Positions 56,072 to 64,000 of a DNA stretch of 64,000 bases are shown in pieces. A program made the position numbers and the translations under genes. The stretch comes from Vibrio qingdaonensis (GTDB taxonomy: Bacteria > Pseudomonadota > Gammaproteobacteria > Enterobacterales > Vibrionaceae). The notes beneath the pieces are model-generated. The model made no database searches, was not told where the DNA came from, and saw only the letters and a program-made list of their open reading frames with translations. Location of the stretch: NCBI RefSeq assembly GCF_026191675.1, contig NZ_JAKRRY010000002.1:248001-312000 (forward strand), given 5' to 3'. Within the stretch, counting starts at the first letter, position 1. Each line of letters starts with the position of its first letter.

Positions 56072-56695
56072 TTAAGGTGTAGCCGTTAGTAGGCTTCTTA
56101 CTAAGTCGATGGTGGTGGATGGATGTTTGTAATCGATAGGTAACGCCGTCACCTTGTTATGTTGAGATAGAAATAGCGATGGGAAACTGCTGCCACCGAT
56201 TGAACGCGCAAATTGAATTTCTTCTAGTAACGTTTGTTGTGTCGATTGAGCCAGAAAATCCGTTTCAAATTGCATGACATCTAAGCCGATCTCTTGCGCC
56301 AGTGCGATAAGTATATTGTTATCGCTCGGGTTCTTTGCCTGTAGGTAGTAAGCTTGTTGGATGGCCTGATTCATCGCTTGTTCTGAATTCTGTTTTCTGG
56401 CGGCAAGGATAGCGCGGCATGCAGGGTAGGTTGCTCTACGAGGGGTGTTTTTTGACCAAAACTCGTAGTTAAACTCTGCGCCAAGTTCCTGTTCAATTCG
56501 TTGCCAATATGATGCGATTTGACGTTGCATCGCCTCTGGCATTGCCATGTCTGTGTCTGGAGCTAGACCACCTAATACATACTGGATCGCCACTTCTTGT
56601 TTGAGATTGCTCTGTACGGTGTCCCAGGTTGACTTGAATCCCCAACACCAAGAGCACATTGGGTCGTAGACGTAATAGAGCGTGGCGGTAGTCAT
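56072..56695 (-). CDS. DsbA-family oxidoreductase
   Basis: Thioredoxin-fold protein of 207 residues of the DsbA/FrnE type. Active site CSWC in DPMCSWCWGFKSTW at residues 13-16; helical insert GGLAPDTDMAMP; no signal peptide, so cytoplasmic. Often annotated as a protein-disulfide isomerase or HCCA-isomerase-like. It is convergent with the napF-like gene, only 3 bases apart. Confidence 0.88.
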   Translation of the reverse strand: MTTATLYYVYDPMCSWCWGFKSTWDTVQSNLKQEVAIQYVLGGLAPDTDMAMPEAMQRQIASYWQRIEQELGAEFNYEFWSKNTPRRATYPACRAILAARKQNSEQAMNQAIQQAYYLQAKNPSDNNILIALAQEIGLDVMQFETDFLAQSTQQTLLEEIQFARSIGGSSFPSLFLSQHNKVTALPIDYKHPSTTIDLVRSLLTATP

Positions 56696-56727
56696 AGAAA
56701 GTAGTCCTTCACTTCATGAGTGGAATG

Positions 56728-57042
56728 TTAGTCGATATGGGTGTTATTAAGGGCATAATTCCATACGCGATAAAAGTAAAAAATATAACCAATACCAAGC
56801 GTTAGAATAGAAATAATGAACCACAGCAGCACGTGGCCAAGATCACTAAATAAATCAATATCGCATTTCATCTTCCTTTCTACGCCGTTTGTGTCAACCA
56901 GATAAGTGCGGTTGAGAATGAATTTAGAAAAAGAGTAGGGGAAAAAAAACAGAGCGATGCCAAAAGTCACAATAGACAGGATGAGCCACAATATCAGGTG
57001 ACCGATAATATCAAAAATGGCGACATCGGCTTTTAATCTCAT
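56728..57042 (-). CDS. DUF6693-like membrane protein with internal duplication
   Basis: A 104-residue protein built of two similar halves, each with a D-x-x-G-H-x-x-L-W start and two transmembrane helices: DIIGHLILWLILSIVTFGIA... and DLGHVLLWFIISILTLGIG.... Resembles the DUF6693 family; function unknown. It lies upstream of the DsbA-like gene on the same strand, 32 bases away. Confidence 0.75.
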   Translation of the reverse strand: MRLKADVAIFDIIGHLILWLILSIVTFGIALFFFPYSFSKFILNRTYLVDTNGVERKMKCDIDLFSDLGHVLLWFIISILTLGIGYIFYFYRVWNYALNNTHID

Positions 57043-57173
57043 AATGTTATTCCTATGAAGTCAGTTAAAGCGCGATACGATAAGCGATTGCAAACCGTAG
57101 CGCTATTGAAATTCAATAGCGCTACTCATCACCAAAGATGCAGAGCGCTATCATTGAATATTGCCAAACGCAA

Positions 57174-58376
57174 TTAGCTTGCCGGTGCGTCTTGAATTAC
57201 CTCATTGTAGCGCGTAAAGGCAGCATCCAGATCAACCAAAAGATCATTCACATCTTCTAAACCAATATGAAGTCGAATGAGCGTGCCTGTAAAGTTTGGA
57301 TGAGCGACGGTACGTAGTGAGTTAAAACTTTTTGGTTCATTAGCCAGTACCAAACTTTCAAATCCACCCCAAGAATAACCCATGCTAAAGTGACTCATTC
57401 CGTCTAAGAACGCCGTGGTAGCTCGTGGATAAGAGGTTTTTAGGACGAAAGAAAACAGGCCGTTACCCCCGGTAAAGTCGCGATGATAAAATTCGCTCCC
57501 CGGACAAGTTTCTAAAGCAGGGTGTCGAACATGATCAACTTCAGGACGCTCCTCGAGCCATTTAGCCACGGTTAAGCTGTTTTCTGCGTGTTGGCGTAGT
57601 CGTACATCGAGTGTGCGTATACCGCGTAAGCCAAGATAAGCATCGTCCGGTGATACGCATTGCCCCATTAGGTAGCTCTGTTCGCGTAATTGATCCCAGT
57701 ACTTTTCTGAGGCAACAGCAGTGCCGAGCATGACATCAGAGTGACCAACAATGTACTTTGTGGCGGCTTGAATTGAGATATCGACACCAAAGTCGAACGG
57801 TGAGAAGTTCACCCCAGCGCCCCAGGTATTATCAAGCATGACGATGACATCTTGCTCTTTAGCAATAGCTGCCATGGTAGGCACATCTTGAACCTCCATG
57901 GTGACGGAGCCTGGAGATTCCAAAAATAAAATTTTGGTATTTGGCTGAATAAGATCACGAATGCCAGCGCCGATCGTTGGGTCGTAATAGGTGGTCTCAA
58001 TGCCCATTTTTTTCATGATGGTGTTACAGAAATCACGTGTTGGCTCATAGCACGTATCAACCATCAAAATATGATCACCTGTTTCGACAAATGCCAGAAT
58101 GGCATTAGAAATAGCAGCGGTGCCACAGGGGTAAAGTGCACACCCTGCGCCACCTTCAATTTCTGTCATGGCATCTTGGAATGCAAAGTGGGTATTCGTA
58201 CCACGGCGACCATAAAACAACGTTTGTTTCGCACGGTTGATGGTGGCATGGTTTTTTTCTGCAACGGTGTTGAATACGACGGTAGAGGCACGCTGTACAG
58301 GCGGATTAACGACACCGTTTGTCCATTTTTTATCGCGGCCCGCGGTGACAAATTTGGTGGTTTTACTTTCTGACAT
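57174..58376 (-). CDS. metC: Cystathionine beta-lyase
   Basis: PLP-dependent Cys/Met metabolism enzyme of about 400 residues, cleaving cystathionine to homocysteine. PLP Lys near 210 in AATKYIVGHSDVM; TLFYGRRGTNTH and CGTAAISNAIL are substrate and cofactor loops. The ATG at 58376 has AGGG 8 bases before; a TTG one codon upstream is less likely. No met-box was identified. Confidence 0.9.
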   Translation of the reverse strand: MSESKTTKFVTAGRDKKWTNGVVNPPVQRASTVVFNTVAEKNHATINRAKQTLFYGRRGTNTHFAFQDAMTEIEGGAGCALYPCGTAAISNAILAFVETGDHILMVDTCYEPTRDFCNTIMKKMGIETTYYDPTIGAGIRDLIQPNTKILFLESPGSVTMEVQDVPTMAAIAKEQDVIVMLDNTWGAGVNFSPFDFGVDISIQAATKYIVGHSDVMLGTAVASEKYWDQLREQSYLMGQCVSPDDAYLGLRGIRTLDVRLRQHAENSLTVAKWLEERPEVDHVRHPALETCPGSEFYHRDFTGGNGLFSFVLKTSYPRATTAFLDGMSHFSMGYSWGGFESLVLANEPKSFNSLRTVAHPNFTGTLIRLHIGLEDVNDLLVDLDAAFTRYNEVIQDAPAS

Positions 58377-58501
58377 CAAGAATCCCTGTTTGATTGGCTA
58401 GTTTGTCACGATGCTATTGTTAAATTCACCGAAACCTTTGTTATCAAGGGTTTCTAGCGTTGTAATGAGCGATGTGAACGGAGAAAAGTGTAACTAGCAA
58501 T

Positions 58502-58546
58502 AAAACACGAAGGCTAAAGAGTTTCAAGTCTTTAGCCTCGTGTTTT
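58502..58546 (-). terminator. Terminator of cardiolipin synthase gene
   Basis: Long stem from AAAACACGAAGGCTAAAGA and its near-complement (one unpaired A) around TTTCAAG; on the minus strand it ends TTTTATT. Confidence 0.85.
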
Positions 58547-58600
58547 ACTGAATCTTTAACGAAGAGGTCTAGAGCGCATGTGCGCTGGGAGAGCGGGCAG

Positions 58601-60055
58601 TTATAGCAAAGGGTTGAATAAGTAGAACAGTCGCTCGAAAAATCGATGATACAAGCTTCGTTGTTGCCATTGGGCTGAGTCGATTATTTCAGAGTGCAGC
58701 ATGTAACTGTGTTGCAACTGATTCATTTGTTCCGTGAAAATAGGGTCTTCAACGGCCAGCGTCACTTCAAAATTAAGCCATAAACTACGCATATCCATGT
58801 TTACGGTGCCTACTAAGCAAAACAACTCGTCAATGACGACCGATTTAGTGTGCAGCAGACCACCATCAAACTCATGGATCTTTACGCCCGCATTAAGTAA
58901 CTCAGAATAGAAGGCGCGTGATGCCCATTGCACCATTAGTGAGTCATTGTGCTTAGGGATAATGAGGTCAACAGTGACGCCACGCTGCGCAGTTGTTTTT
59001 AATGTTTCTAGCAAGTCGGCACTAGGAACAAAGTAGGGCGTAGTAATGGTGACAGAGCGTTCTGCTTGATGCATGGCTAATGTTAGAACCTGTCCAATCA
59101 GTTGATCTGGCATACCTGGACCTGAAGGAACAACTTGGATTGGTTTCGAGTCTTGAGGAATATCAATTTGACAGTCAGGATGCACCGGAAGAGTACGATC
59201 CCCCGTTTCTACCTCCCAGTCCCAGCAATGAATGGCCGATAGCACGTTTACGGTTGGACCTTCAATTCGAACCATGATGTCAATCCATTGACCGACGCCA
59301 GAGTTTTGTTTGAAGAACGCTGGGTCAACCATATTCATTGAACCGGTATAGGCCACTTCATCATCAATAGCGATAATTTTGCGATGTTGCCTCAAATCTA
59401 GACGTCTCAAAAAGATACGCCATGGTGATACCTCGAGCCCTTCCACTAGCTCAATACCAGCACCGCGCATCATTTTAGCCCAGTGGCTACGGAAAAATGT
59501 GGGGCTGCCTGCTGAGTCCAATAATACTTTTACTGCGACGCCGCGCTTCGCTGCTTGGATAAGCGCTGCTGCGACAGAGTCGGCCAACCCGCCGGGGTGC
59601 CAAATATAAAACACCATACGAATACTGTGTTTTGCTTGCTCAATGTCGTTGATCACTGAACGTAGGCTAGAGTCAGGGGTCGTGTGCAATTGCAATGTGT
59701 TGCCACAAAGCGCAGGGATGCCCATTCTATTGTTACAAAGGTTGTCAATCTTGGAAATGTGAGTGCCAAGTCCGTCTTGAGTATGGGCTTTGCAGTCATT
59801 TAATTGATGAAACCAATCGCCGAATGGTTGAAACATGACGCGAGCTCGTTCGGCTCTTTTACGACCGAGATTTAGCTCTCCAAACATAAAGTAACAAAGG
59901 ACACCAACAACAGGAATGATGTAGATAACCATGAGCCATGCCAATGAGACACTGACAGCACGACGTTTGAGTACGACTCGCAATGTGACACCAGCAACCA
60001 GCACCCAGTATAGGCCAATGCCAGCAAGCGTGAGAAAATGATAGACCTTGTCCAT
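58601..60055 (-). CDS. clsA: Cardiolipin synthase
   Basis: Phospholipase D superfamily enzyme of 484 residues. Two N-terminal membrane helices are followed by two HKD motifs: HRKIIAIDDEVAYTGSMNM near 220 and HTKSVVIDELFCLVGTVNMD near 400. It condenses two phosphatidylglycerols to cardiolipin. Length matches ClsA. pgsA, which makes the precursor pathway intermediate, is also in this window but unlinked. Confidence 0.95.
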   Translation of the reverse strand: MDKVYHFLTLAGIGLYWVLVAGVTLRVVLKRRAVSVSLAWLMVIYIIPVVGVLCYFMFGELNLGRKRAERARVMFQPFGDWFHQLNDCKAHTQDGLGTHISKIDNLCNNRMGIPALCGNTLQLHTTPDSSLRSVINDIEQAKHSIRMVFYIWHPGGLADSVAAALIQAAKRGVAVKVLLDSAGSPTFFRSHWAKMMRGAGIELVEGLEVSPWRIFLRRLDLRQHRKIIAIDDEVAYTGSMNMVDPAFFKQNSGVGQWIDIMVRIEGPTVNVLSAIHCWDWEVETGDRTLPVHPDCQIDIPQDSKPIQVVPSGPGMPDQLIGQVLTLAMHQAERSVTITTPYFVPSADLLETLKTTAQRGVTVDLIIPKHNDSLMVQWASRAFYSELLNAGVKIHEFDGGLLHTKSVVIDELFCLVGTVNMDMRSLWLNFEVTLAVEDPIFTEQMNQLQHSYMLHSEIIDSAQWQQRSLYHRFFERLFYLFNPLL

Positions 60056-60542
60056 GTCGCCTCGATAGAAGAACGGTAATTAGAGAATAATTGTGTAATC
60101 AAGTATTTGGAATAGTCGCGTCGCTGTCAAATAGTTACTGAGATTACAGGGGCGGTTTATCGCACTTTTCGGCCGTGACTGGTGAAAAACTGATGAGAGT
60201 AGATATTTATTGTGCCAATGATAGCACTGCTTTTATTCATTAATGCGGTGATTATGTGCTATGTGAAGGTTAATAGGTAAGCAAATAATACATAAATATC
60301 GCCATATACAAATGAATATAGCGCTCGGGCTTCCAATTATATTGGTTAGGTGTTTTAATTGCTAGGCGCTTTGGTTAGGTAATAACTTTTCTAGATGTAT
60401 TGATTTGTTTACACCATGCTGGCGATGCCCACCGCAACATAAGGAAAGGTCTTTTTACGTGAAAGTAGACGATCGTGTTGTGACTCACTTCAGGATAGTA
60501 ACCAGCTACTTCGTCAAATCATGACGAAAATTGGTACCAATA
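60056..60542 (+). promoter_or_regulatory. Intergenic region upstream of NSS transporter
   Basis: Nearly 490 bases, AT-rich, with no convincing gene. It contains a CCAAT-TAT-ATTGG dyad near 60331 and very short open frames (one of 20 codons at 60218-60280 encoding a hydrophobic peptide). Promoter elements for both flanking genes are presumably here but none stands out. Confidence 0.35.
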
Positions 60543-61886
60543 ATGACAAGTTCCACCCGAGGACAATTTACTTCCCGCTTCGGCTTTATCATGGCTGCAG
60601 CCGGCTCTGCTGTCGGTCTAGGCAACGTTTGGGGATTCCCAACCCAAACGGCAAGCAATGGCGGCGCCGCCTTCCTTTTAATTTACCTGTTAATGATGGC
60701 GCTTTTAGCTTACCCAATGCTGGTTGCAGAGTTAACGATTGGTCGCTTTGGGCAATCTAACCCTATCGCGTCATTGCGAAAAATATGGACAAAAAACAAG
60801 TTCCTTGCAGTTGCGTTTGGTAGCATAGCAATGCTTACTGCTTCAATGATTCTTAGCTTTTATGCCATTTTAGCAGGCTGGCTAATTGGTTTCGGTGCAG
60901 AACCGATCCTTCAGTTGATTGGACTCCACAGCCTTGCGGATTGGTTGGTGACCTTTAGTACCGGGCGAAACGTCTTTTTGACCGTGTTGTTTATGTCGCT
61001 GACGGTATTTGTTGTTCGACGCGGTGTCGCTGATGGTATTGAAAAATGGTCGTCGCGATTGATGCCGCTGCTGTTTGGTCTGTTTTTGTTATTGATTATC
61101 TACATCCTAACTCAAGATGGTGCAATGACCGGTTTGAAAATGTACCTGATTCCAGATTGGAGTCATGTCAATGCAGCACTTGTGGTTAACGCGATGGGTC
61201 AGGCTTTCTTTTCGCTTTCCTTAGGCGTAGGCGCGATGATGGTCTACGGTTCGTATTTGAAAAAAGACGTCAACATCCCTAAAACCGCAGGACAGGTCGC
61301 GATTATTGACACCGGTGTCGCGTTTTCAGCTGGGCTTCTAATTATGCCAGCCATGTTCGTAGCAAGAGCGAATGGCGTACAGATTTTTAATGAAGTGGGC
61401 GAACTGATTAGCTCTGGCAACCTGGTTTTTGTGGTACTACCAAGTTTGTTTGACACTATGGGGTTTGTTGGTGAGTTTCTCAGTGTGGCATTCTTTGCTT
61501 TAATGGTTATCGCAGCTTTAACCTCGTCGATAGCAATGCTAGAAGTGCCAGTTGCTTGTTTACACGAAGAAATGAACATTAAGCGCGATAAAGCAGCAAT
61601 GATGCTAGGGGGAATTATCCTACTTTGCAGTACCATTATTGCCGCCAACTTTGGTTTATTGTTTGATTGGGTCGCCACCGCTTCAACCATGTACATGCAG
61701 CCGTTACTCGGAGTGGTATGGGCAGTCGTGATTGGATGGGTTTGGCATAGAAACGCCCTTCTTCAAGAAATTAAGCAGGGTCATCCAGAGATTGAGACGA
61801 CGTGGTTTTGGAAGATCTGGCCATGGTATGTCAAGTTTGTGTGCCCAGTGGCTATCTTAACGGTATTTGCCTACCCGTTTCTTTAA
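60543..61886 (+). CDS. Neurotransmitter:sodium symporter family transporter
   Basis: LeuT-fold Na+-dependent transporter of 447 residues with about 11-12 helices. Diagnostic TM1 motif GFIMAAAGSAVGLGNVWGFP with Na+/substrate contacts, followed by NGGAAFLLIYL. Likely amino-acid substrate. The ATG at 60543 is chosen; a TTG four codons upstream is open, and neither has a ribosome site. Confidence 0.9.
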   Translation: MTSSTRGQFTSRFGFIMAAAGSAVGLGNVWGFPTQTASNGGAAFLLIYLLMMALLAYPMLVAELTIGRFGQSNPIASLRKIWTKNKFLAVAFGSIAMLTASMILSFYAILAGWLIGFGAEPILQLIGLHSLADWLVTFSTGRNVFLTVLFMSLTVFVVRRGVADGIEKWSSRLMPLLFGLFLLLIIYILTQDGAMTGLKMYLIPDWSHVNAALVVNAMGQAFFSLSLGVGAMMVYGSYLKKDVNIPKTAGQVAIIDTGVAFSAGLLIMPAMFVARANGVQIFNEVGELISSGNLVFVVLPSLFDTMGFVGEFLSVAFFALMVIAALTSSIAMLEVPVACLHEEMNIKRDKAAMMLGGIILLCSTIIAANFGLLFDWVATASTMYMQPLLGVVWAVVIGWVWHRNALLQEIKQGHPEIETTWFWKIWPWYVKFVCPVAILTVFAYPFL

Positions 61887-61958
61887 GCATGACTAACGCG
61901 AGGGCTATGCTTGTAGCTTGAGCTTTGTGTCTTGTGTTCGCTTCAACGCTGATGATTT

Positions 61959-61996
61959 AATGCCAATCGGACTCTGTACGATTGGCATTTGTTATT
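61959..61996 (+). terminator. Terminator after NSS transporter
   Basis: AATGCCAATCG / CGATTGGCATT with a 9-base loop followed by TGTTATTTG. Confidence 0.75.
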
Positions 61997-62090
61997 TGTC
62001 CCATTGAAAATGATGCTAACGCTATTATCGCTGCCCATTTGCTTTGTTTTGTGTATGATCGGCGCCAGTAATTTGCCCTGTGTAGTGTCT

Positions 62091-62780
62091 ATGTTTGATA
62101 TTCAATTTGAAAATGACCATTTTGTGGTCATCAATAAACACCCCGGCGTCAGCGTACATAAAGACGATGGCGATACCATGCTGGTGGAAGAGGTCGCAAA
62201 AGTAACGGGCGACGCTAAGCTGTATCTTGTGCATCGTTTGGACAAGATGACGTCAGGTATTTTGCTGTTAGCCAAGAATGCTACGATTGCTGCCGAATTG
62301 TCACAACTTTTTGCCAATAAACAGATAGAGAAGTTCTATTTAGCGATTGGCGAGAAGAAACCGAAAAAGAAACAGGGACTAATTTCCGGTGATATGGAGC
62401 GTTCACGGCGTTCTATGTGGAAATTGATGGCGACGAAAACTAACCCCGCCACGACTCAATTCTTTTCAGTGGCTGGTGAGAATGGCGAGCGGGTTTTTCT
62501 GTGCCGCCCTCTAACGGGTAAGACTCACCAAATTCGAGTCGCATTAAAGTCGGTGGGGTCGGCGATTGTAGGGGATCCTATATATAACGTCAGTTCAGAG
62601 TCCGACCGTGGTTACCTTCATGCTTTCGCGTTGCGTTTTACTTGTTTAGGCACGGACTACGAGTTTGTGTGTGATCCAAGAAGCAATACGATTTATGGTG
62701 ACAAATGGCATTCAGACGCAGTGAGCAAAGCCATTCGTACTTGGGAGACACCTTGGGACCTGGCGTGGCCGAAAAAATAG
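62091..62780 (+). CDS. RluA-family pseudouridine synthase (TIGR01621-like)
   Basis: RNA pseudouridine synthase of 229 residues. Catalytic motif HRLDKMTSGILLLAK with its Asp, C-terminal TGKTHQIRVAL and GDPIYN are RluA-type. No S4 domain. It fits the short TIGR01621 subgroup; the target uridine is unknown. The frame stays open 34 codons upstream through a hydrophobic stretch that is probably not coding; MFDIQFENDHFVVINK is the family-like start. 29 bases separate it from the next gene. Confidence 0.85.
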   Translation: MFDIQFENDHFVVINKHPGVSVHKDDGDTMLVEEVAKVTGDAKLYLVHRLDKMTSGILLLAKNATIAAELSQLFANKQIEKFYLAIGEKKPKKKQGLISGDMERSRRSMWKLMATKTNPATTQFFSVAGENGERVFLCRPLTGKTHQIRVALKSVGSAIVGDPIYNVSSESDRGYLHAFALRFTCLGTDYEFVCDPRSNTIYGDKWHSDAVSKAIRTWETPWDLAWPKK

Positions 62781-62809
62781 TGAGAGGCTAAGATTCGTGG
62801 AGAATAACG

Positions 62810-63751
62810 ATGCATAAAGATAATTTGCTCGAGTTTTTTGAAGAAGTAACATCACAATTAACTTTAGCACCGAATGAAGTTCGCCGGCTTTTCCATGGAC
62901 GAGGTAAGCGTTGGCCTGGATTAGAGCAACTCACTTGTGATTGGGTAAACAATCAGTTGTTGGTGAATGTTTTTAAGGAAGTGGATGAAAGCTTCATTAA
63001 TGCGTTGACGGATGGTTTAGAGCAAATAGTGAACAGTGAGTTATGGCAAGCCAAAGCTGGGCAGTGCGTTGCGATTCAGCATCGCTACCTAGATGGAGCG
63101 CCTATGAGTGTCGTTTGGGGAGAATTAGATACACGTCCTGTGGTGATGGAGTCTGGCTGTAAGTACCAATTGGATATCGGGCGTAACCAAAACTTCGGTT
63201 TGTTCTTAGATATGCGCTTGGGTCGGGATTGGGTGAAAGCCAACGCAGAAGGGAAGCGGGTGCTTAATCTCTTTGCCTATACGTGTGGCTTTTCTGTTGC
63301 CGCAATGGAAGGGGGCGCGACACAAGTTGTTAACGTTGATATGGCTCGCTCGTCACTAAATAAAGGTCGAGAGAATCACCGTGCCAATGGCCATGATCTT
63401 TCAAATGTCACATTTTTAGGCTACGACATTTTCAAGTCGTGGGGAAAAATTAAGAAGTGTGGCCCTTATGAGTTAGTGATTATTGATCCGCCATCTTTTC
63501 AAAAAGGCAGTTTCGCACTTACCAAAGACTATAAAAAGATCTTACGTCGCTTACCTGAATTAATGACGGAGAGTGGCGAAGTCATCGCATGTGTTAATTC
63601 GCCAGTCGTTACCCCTGATTTCCTGATTGATGGTATGAAGGAAGAAGCGCCGGGACTGCAGTTTGTTGAGCGGCTAGACAATCCGCCAGAGTTTGCTGAT
63701 ATTGACCCTGATGCGAGTTTGAAAGTACTGCTGTTTAGAACAACAAATTAG
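62810..63751 (+). CDS. Class I SAM-dependent methyltransferase, RlmI/RlmK-like
   Basis: Putative rRNA-type methyltransferase of 313 residues. An N-terminal RNA-contacting region is followed by the SAM motif VLNLFAYTCGFSVAAMEGGA near 155 and IIDPPSFQKG near 226. GGAG is 7 bases upstream. It is probably cotranscribed with the pseudouridine synthase gene, giving a small RNA-modification pair. Confidence 0.88.
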   Translation: MHKDNLLEFFEEVTSQLTLAPNEVRRLFHGRGKRWPGLEQLTCDWVNNQLLVNVFKEVDESFINALTDGLEQIVNSELWQAKAGQCVAIQHRYLDGAPMSVVWGELDTRPVVMESGCKYQLDIGRNQNFGLFLDMRLGRDWVKANAEGKRVLNLFAYTCGFSVAAMEGGATQVVNVDMARSSLNKGRENHRANGHDLSNVTFLGYDIFKSWGKIKKCGPYELVIIDPPSFQKGSFALTKDYKKILRRLPELMTESGEVIACVNSPVVTPDFLIDGMKEEAPGLQFVERLDNPPEFADIDPDASLKVLLFRTTN

Positions 63752-63803
63752 CCAGTAGCTTTGCGAGACTCTATATTGCCCATGTGAAGTGATGAGCAGA
63801 TAT

Positions 63804-63836
63804 AAAAAACGGCACCTATAGCAGGTGCCGTTTTTT
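63804..63836. terminator. Bidirectional terminator
   Basis: AAAAAACGGCACCT / AGGTGCCGTTTTTT around ATAGC, between the methyltransferase gene and the convergent META-domain gene. Confidence 0.93.
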
Positions 63837-63849
63837 CATCATTAGGTGA

Positions 63850-64000
63850 TTAGTTTACCCAATCTTTCAATTCAAATGTTAGCGTATGCTCGCTACCTTT
63901 AAGCTCTAGGCTGTCTTTTGTTAGATGGATTTCGCTCCAGTCGGACAGTGCTTTTGACATTGTCATCTCAACGTTCATTGCAGTATCGCCACACATCTTC
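63850..64000 (-). CDS. META/HslJ-like domain protein (partial)
   Basis: C-terminal end of a leftward gene entering from the right edge, about 50 codons visible. The sequence ...MCGDTAMNVEMTMSKALSDW...LELKGSEHTLTFELKDWVN fits the end of a META domain (Cys, then M-x-V-E, A-L, then a final strand). The N-terminus lies outside the window. Confidence 0.6.
   Translation of the reverse strand, partial: KMCGDTAMNVEMTMSKALSDWSEIHLTKDSLELKGSEHTLTFELKDWVN

Noticed and set aside
60218..60280. 20-codon ORF encoding a hydrophobic peptide (MIALLLFINAVIMCYVKVNR)
   Set aside because: No ribosome site and too short to support without conservation data.
61989..62090. N-terminal hydrophobic extension of the pseudouridine synthase
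   Set aside because: Not part of the family; the family-like start is the ATG at 62091, and the extension begins inside a terminator.

Overview
The window is a stretch of gammaproteobacterial chromosome, almost certainly from a Vibrio. The evidence is gene content and order: a sypABC-type exopolysaccharide locus start, torECA, the Vibrio-type norspermidine operon (diaminobutyrate aminotransferase/decarboxylase fusion, carboxynorspermidine dehydrogenase, nspC), uvrY(varA)-uvrC-pgsA followed by a Cys/Gly/Leu/Gly tRNA cluster, cysS/ppiB/lpxH, and a Mn-dependent pyrophosphatase. The species cannot be named from sequence reading alone. No prophage, insertion sequence, integron or CRISPR array was seen; this is mostly core and lineage-specific chromosome.

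Layout. 1-3000: the start of a leftward exopolysaccharide operon (sypA, sypB, then sypC, which runs off the left edge) behind an excellent sigma-54 promoter. 3100-5420: ygiQ radical SAM gene. 5590-9780: a small membrane protein, a DUF4250 protein, then a leftward run ppiB-lpxH-EAL/HDOD-ychJ. 10000-12070: cysS and tdk. 12150-14410: yeeZ-like gene and a LysR regulator divergent from a PACE efflux protein. 14500-18870: a lipoprotein, focA, a tiny ORF, an inverted pair of perfect DnaA boxes, and an orphan fetB-like permease. 19270-23160: torE-torC-torA for TMAO respiration (torE is only 58 codons). 23270-28760: a GH36 alpha-galactosidase, degenerate tandem repeats, a Fur-controlled ArsP_2-type metal transporter divergent from ppaC, a DUF2750 protein and a PAP2 phosphatase. 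28890-36745: yeiP(efpL)-yciU, a nucleotidyltransferase-like protein, polB, uvrY, uvrC, pgsA. 37072-37534: four tRNA genes. 37700-44304: a riboflavin-synthase-family gene and the norspermidine operon behind a structured leader. 44430-50580: ppiB paralog, DJ-1/PfpI, ABM, VOC, GST and two LysR genes, with several short tandem repeats. 50800-56070: dmsABC with its chaperone and a NapF-like ferredoxin behind a perfect FNR box. 56070-64000: DsbA-like protein, DUF6693 protein, metC, cardiolipin synthase, an NSS transporter, a pseudouridine synthase, an SAM methyltransferase and the edge of a META-domain gene.

Function. Two anaerobic respiratory chains (TMAO and DMSO-type S-/N-oxide reduction) and a formate channel suggest a facultative anaerobe in oxidant-poor marine habitats. 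Biofilm-related parts occur at both ends of the polyamine/polysaccharide axis: the syp-like operon, a degenerate EAL-HDOD protein, VarA and norspermidine synthesis. The most rewarding items for follow-up are the sigma-54 promoter at sypA, the inverted DnaA boxes at 17.85 kb, the structured leader of the diaminobutyrate operon, the tRNA-Gly copy with a G1:A72 mismatch, the double Fur operator at the metal transporter, and a 19-bp tandem duplication that breaks a small gene at 47.97 kb.
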